DNA from: Thiomonas sp.
GTDB lineage: Bacteria > Pseudomonadota > Gammaproteobacteria > Burkholderiales > Burkholderiaceae_C
Direction of reading: 5' to 3'
DNA: 8,953 nt
Assembly: GCA_027451915.1 (NCBI GenBank)
Contig: DAIDHU010000434.1
Span: 1-8,953, forward strand
Shown: piece after piece, positions 6,893-8,953 of the stretch
How positions within the stretch are numbered: position 1 is the stretch's first letter
Layout of the letters: each line of letters starts with the position of its first letter
Notes under the pieces: model-generated
Told to the model about the DNA's origin: nothing
The model's input: the letters and a program-made list of their open reading frames with translations, nothing else
Databases searched by the model: none
Translations under genes and position numbers: made by a program

Positions 6893-7360
6893 TCAGGGAT
6901 GCAAGGCCGATTGCACGCTTCCCGTGCGCTCGCGCTGCTGACCGCTGCGCACGATGCTGGCCAGCAACACCCAGTCGCGCACCATGGCCTCGATCACATC
7001 ATCCAGGGACACCACTCCCACCACCGCATCGCCCGCGCCCATCACGGCCAGGCGGCGCACCCCGTGGGTGAACATGGCCTGCATCGCGTCCACCAGGTCG
7101 TCGTCCTCGCCCACCGAGGCCACCCCGGTGCTCATGATCTCGGCCACCAGGGTCGAGCGCGGCGCGGAGCCGGCGGCCACGGCCTTGAGCACGATGTCAC
7201 GGTCCGTCACGATGCCCAGCAGCCGGTGCTCGGGCCCGCCGTCGGTGACGATCAGCGCGCCCACATGCTGATGCAGCATCTGCTGGGCCGCGTCCTGAAG
7301 ATTGCGGTCCTGCGGGATATGCACGGTTCCTCGGGTGAAGATTTCGTGAATCTGCATCAT
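6893..7360 (-). CDS. Protein of two CBS domains
   Basis: The 155-residue soluble protein consists of a CBS pair and little else. CBS1 covers about 8-62, with GALIVTD and the ending LLGIVTDRDIVLKAVAAG. CBS2 covers about 72-127, with IMSTGVASVGEDDDLVDAM, HGVRRLAVM and the ending VVGVVSLDDVIEAMV. Such stand-alone pairs dimerise and commonly bind adenine nucleotides (AMP, ATP, SAM) as energy sensors; the ligand here is not known. There is no membrane segment or enzyme domain. The gene begins nine bases after the phosphoribosyltransferase gene, so the two are co-transcribed and may work together. Two ATG codons stand in tandem (7360 and 7357). The ribosome binding site AAAGGAG ends three bases before the first and six before the second, so the second may be the one used. 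Confidence 0.9.
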   Translation of the reverse strand: MMQIHEIFTRGTVHIPQDRNLQDAAQQMLHQHVGALIVTDGGPEHRLLGIVTDRDIVLKAVAAGSAPRSTLVAEIMSTGVASVGEDDDLVDAMQAMFTHGVRRLAVMGAGDAVVGVVSLDDVIEAMVRDWVLLASIVRSGQQRERTGSVQSALHP

Positions 7361-7363
7361 GTT

Positions 7364-7370
7364 CTCCTTT
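7364..7370 (-). promoter_or_regulatory. Strong ribosome binding site of the CBS gene
   Basis: On the minus strand AAAGGAG begins at the last base of the upstream gene's TGA stop. This tight arrangement indicates translational coupling between the phosphoribosyltransferase and CBS genes, and it is among the best ribosome binding sites in the window. Confidence 0.6.
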
Positions 7371-8044
7371 CATGTGGAGCTAAGCCCGGACTCACCGCCG
7401 GATGCCGAGCCAGCCAGCAGCTCGCGCACCTCGTCGTCGCTGGTCTGCCCGAAATCTTCATAGAAGCGTCCGACCCCTCCAAGGTTCCATGGGCGCGCAA
7501 GGGTCACGAGCTCGGAGCCCGCCAGGCCCGGCTCCAGCAGGGCCTGGGCGGCGGCCACGGGCACGGCGATCACGACGCGCGCCGGCTGCGCGCGCCGCAG
7601 CACGTCCAGCGCGGCGCGCATGGATGCGCCGGTGGCGATGCCGTCGTCCACCAGCACCACGCAACGCCCGCGCAGGCGAGGCGGCGGGCGCTGGCCGCGA
7701 TAGGCCAGCTCCCGCCGCTGCAGCTCCTGGCGCTCTCGCTGCACCACGGCGTCCAGCGCCTGCTGGCTCACCTGCGCCTCCACGATCACCTCGGGGTTCA
7801 GCTCCAGCACGCCCCCGGCGCCGATGGCGCCCATGGCCAGTTCGGGCTGCTGCGGCACGCCGAGCTTGCGCACCACCAGCACGTCGAGCTCGGCGCCGAG
7901 TCCGCGTGCGACCTCGTAGGCCACGGGCACGCCGCCGCGCGGCAGGCCCAGCACCAGCAGGTCGGGGGTGCCGGCCAGCGCGCCCAGCGCGCCGGCCAGC
8001 GCCCGGCCCGCGTCGCGGCGATCGGCGAATCGGGGTTCGGACAT
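7370..8044 (-). CDS. Phosphoribosyltransferase-fold protein, substrate unknown
   Basis: The 224-residue soluble protein belongs to the type I phosphoribosyltransferase superfamily. The PRPP-binding loop is VVLVDDGIATGAS (129-141), with the two acidic residues Asp133-Asp134. The N-terminal LVLGLPRGGVPVAYEVA (30-46) provides the other phosphate-binding loop, followed by DVLVVRKLGVPQQPELAMGAI (54-74). This pattern marks a widespread bacterial group of unassigned substrate, different from the nucleotide-salvage enzymes, and often near stress genes. A long charged helix (about 94-115) forms the variable hood. ATG 8044 is chosen because GCAGGAG lies eight bases upstream and the protein then begins as family members do. 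The frame stays open to 8164, but the added sequence is arginine- and alanine-rich without a ribosome site. It is the first gene of a pair with the CBS protein, which could make its activity depend on nucleotide levels (inference). Confidence 0.88.
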   Translation of the reverse strand: MSEPRFADRRDAGRALAGALGALAGTPDLLVLGLPRGGVPVAYEVARGLGAELDVLVVRKLGVPQQPELAMGAIGAGGVLELNPEVIVEAQVSQQALDAVVQRERQELQRRELAYRGQRPPPRLRGRCVVLVDDGIATGASMRAALDVLRRAQPARVVIAVPVAAAQALLEPGLAGSELVTLARPWNLGGVGRFYEDFGQTSDDEVRELLAGSASGGESGLSST

Positions 8045-8185
8045 GGCTCCAACTCCTGCGCGGCGCCCGGCGAGCGCCTGCATGAAGCCTAGGAAGCGGC
8101 GGGCCGGGCGTCCTTGACCCACGTCAGCATGCGGGTTGCGCGCAGGGGCATGGGGAGCAGGCACGCTGCGCGGCCCCCTGGCGAA

Positions 8186-8833
8186 CTACAGGGCCCCGGC
8201 GACCACGTTGACCGTCAGGGCCAGGATGAACACATTGAAAAAGAAGGCCGCCACGCTGTGCAGCAGCACGATGTGCCGCACACTCCTTCCGGCGATGTTC
8301 ACGTCGGAAGTCTGGAAGGTCATGCTCAGCACCACGGAGAAGTACAGGTAGTCCCAGTAGTCGGGCACGGCGTCGTCGGGAAAGCGCAGCGCGGGCTGTC
8401 CGCGCTTGCGCTCCAGGTGGTCGGCGTGCGCATAGGCCTGGGCGAACACCACGCTGAAGAACAGCCAGGACAGCACGATGCTGGCCGCCGCCAGCGGCAG
8501 GTCTCCCGCATGCCCTCCGTGCCCCGAGCGCAGCTCCAGGCGCAGCGCCAGCAGCACCACGCCGGAGCACAGCAGCGAGAACACCAGCACCCCCCAGCGC
8601 CCCTGCAGCTGCCGCTCGGCGCGGCGCGCCAGCGCCTGCGGCGCGCTGTGGCCCATCATCCAGCCGATGGTGCCCAGGTACACGGTGCTGGCCAGGTCGA
8701 AGGACAGCAGCAGCGCGCGTGCCGGGCCCAGGCGCGCCTGCAGCGCGGCGGCCAGCACCAGGGCGAGCAGGGTCGACGCGCTCAGGCGTGGATGCGTCAA
8801 CACGGTCTGCAGCGGGCGGGGAATTCGGGACAT
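8186..8833 (-). CDS. DUF1345 family integral membrane protein
   Basis: The 215-residue inner-membrane protein of unknown function has about five hydrophobic segments, near residues 18-35, 40-60, 80-98, 112-134 and 187-211. The long linker between the fourth and fifth holds the conserved family block: AYAHADH (133-139), LRFPDD, then DYWDYLYFSVVLSMTFQTSDV (158-178, near-membrane). The last helix starts LLHSVAAFFFN (189-199) and ends ILALTVNVV. The spacing of DYxDYxYFS, TxQxSDV and LHSxxxFxFN is typical of DUF1345. The N terminus is short and positively charged, as expected for a cytoplasmic start. The ATG has no clear ribosome binding site. The gene is on the same strand as the phosphoribosyltransferase, 141 bases upstream of it, so a shared transcript is possible but not evident. 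I make no functional claim. Confidence 0.88.
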   Translation of the reverse strand: MSRIPRPLQTVLTHPRLSASTLLALVLAAALQARLGPARALLLSFDLASTVYLGTIGWMMGHSAPQALARRAERQLQGRWGVLVFSLLCSGVVLLALRLELRSGHGGHAGDLPLAAASIVLSWLFFSVVFAQAYAHADHLERKRGQPALRFPDDAVPDYWDYLYFSVVLSMTFQTSDVNIAGRSVRHIVLLHSVAAFFFNVFILALTVNVVAGAL

Positions 8834-8855
8834 CGTGCGGGCGGCGTGGGTCCCC

Positions 8856-8861
8856 AGTGTA
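8856..8861 (-). promoter_or_regulatory. -10-like element upstream of the DUF1345 gene
   Basis: Minus-strand TACACT, preceded by GTTTG, lies 22 bases before the ATG at 8833, a normal distance for a short-leader transcript. The -35 region about 17 bases further upstream falls in a G/C-rich hairpin and is poor. The same hexamer occurs upstream of cfa. Confidence 0.35.
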
Positions 8862-8879
8862 CAAACTCGCCTCGGGCCG

Positions 8880-8920
8880 GGCGGGGCCGGCGTGTGCCCC
8901 GCGCCGGGGGCGGCCCCGCC
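8880..8920 (-). terminator. Perfect 10-bp inverted repeat near the right end
   Basis: GGCGGGGCCG (8880-8889) and CGGCCCCGCC (8911-8920) are exact inverted copies, with 21 bases between them that contain a smaller hairpin (CCCCG and CGGGG). This is the strongest hairpin in the window. On the minus strand it starts ten bases after a TGA (8932-8930) that would end any frame reading VAVQATG from the window's edge. It therefore probably terminates a minus-strand gene outside the window. No T-run is seen. Confidence 0.45.
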
Positions 8921-8953
8921 ACATGCTGATCAGCCCGTCGCCTGCACGGCCAC

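Noticed and set aside
8062..8078. A short GGCGC/GCGCC inverted repeat in front of the phosphoribosyltransferase gene
   Set aside because: A 5-bp G/C stem is expected by chance in this composition and has no supporting context.
5195..8092. An unbroken plus-strand frame of 965 codons opposite cfa, the CBS gene and the phosphoribosyltransferase gene
   Set aside because: Its protein is rich in His, Gln, Ala and Arg with no domain, and it lies antisense to three clearly recognisable families. It is a by-product of G/C-rich third positions.
8045..8164. Longer start for the phosphoribosyltransferase at ATG 8164
   Set aside because: The additional 40 residues resemble no family member, and ATG 8044 has a clear AGGAG at good distance.
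8124..8924. A 266-codon minus-strand frame overlapping the DUF1345 gene
   Set aside because: It is a shifted frame over the same bases, Arg/Ala/Gly-rich without membrane segments, whereas the DUF1345 frame shows clear family motifs.

Overview
The window is about 9 kb of very GC-rich DNA (I estimate near 70% by eye). It looks like the chromosome of a free-living proteobacterium, most likely a high-GC betaproteobacterium of the Burkholderiales. This rests on codon usage so biased to G/C in third positions that long false reading frames lie opposite the real genes, on the gene families present, and on TACA(C/G)T promoter-like elements. The genus cannot be fixed from the sequence. I see no mobile element, CRISPR array, tRNA or rRNA.

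Left part, plus strand: the 3' end of a pirin-family gene (1-408) is followed by a probable two-gene alkylation-repair operon. Its first gene (489-2000) encodes an Ada-type methyl-sensing zinc domain, an AraC-type DNA-binding domain and an AlkA-type 3-methyladenine glycosylase domain in one protein. The second (1997-2566) overlaps it by four bases and encodes an O6-methylguanine-DNA methyltransferase. Together they carry the activities of E. coli Ada plus AlkA, divided differently: the O6-methylguanine domain is a separate protein and the glycosylase is fused to the regulator. The glycosylase domain has unusual substitutions in its helix-hairpin-helix.

Centre, plus strand: after a 257-base, comparatively A/T-rich gap comes one large gene (2824-5298) for a receiver-PAS-PAS-GGDEF-EAL protein of cyclic-di-GMP signalling, with both enzymatic signatures intact. 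It converges on the next gene, with a GC-rich hairpin in the 37 bases between them.

Right part, all minus strand, in transcription order from the right end: a DUF1345 membrane protein (8833-8186), a phosphoribosyltransferase-fold protein (8044-7370), a two-CBS-domain protein (7360-6893) and a cyclopropane-fatty-acyl-phospholipid synthase (6664-5336). The phosphoribosyltransferase and CBS genes are 9 bases apart and surely co-transcribed. The synthase follows after 228 bases and may have its own promoter. CFA synthase is a known membrane-stress gene, so a general-stress role for this group is plausible but inferred. At the far right a perfect 10-bp inverted repeat probably ends a minus-strand gene lying mostly outside the window.

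Nothing here is clearly a new biological system. The points most worth a second look are the substituted glycosylase domain, the very short distance from a -10-like element to the ada-alkA start codon, the undefined start of the cyclic-di-GMP gene, and the phosphoribosyltransferase-CBS pair.
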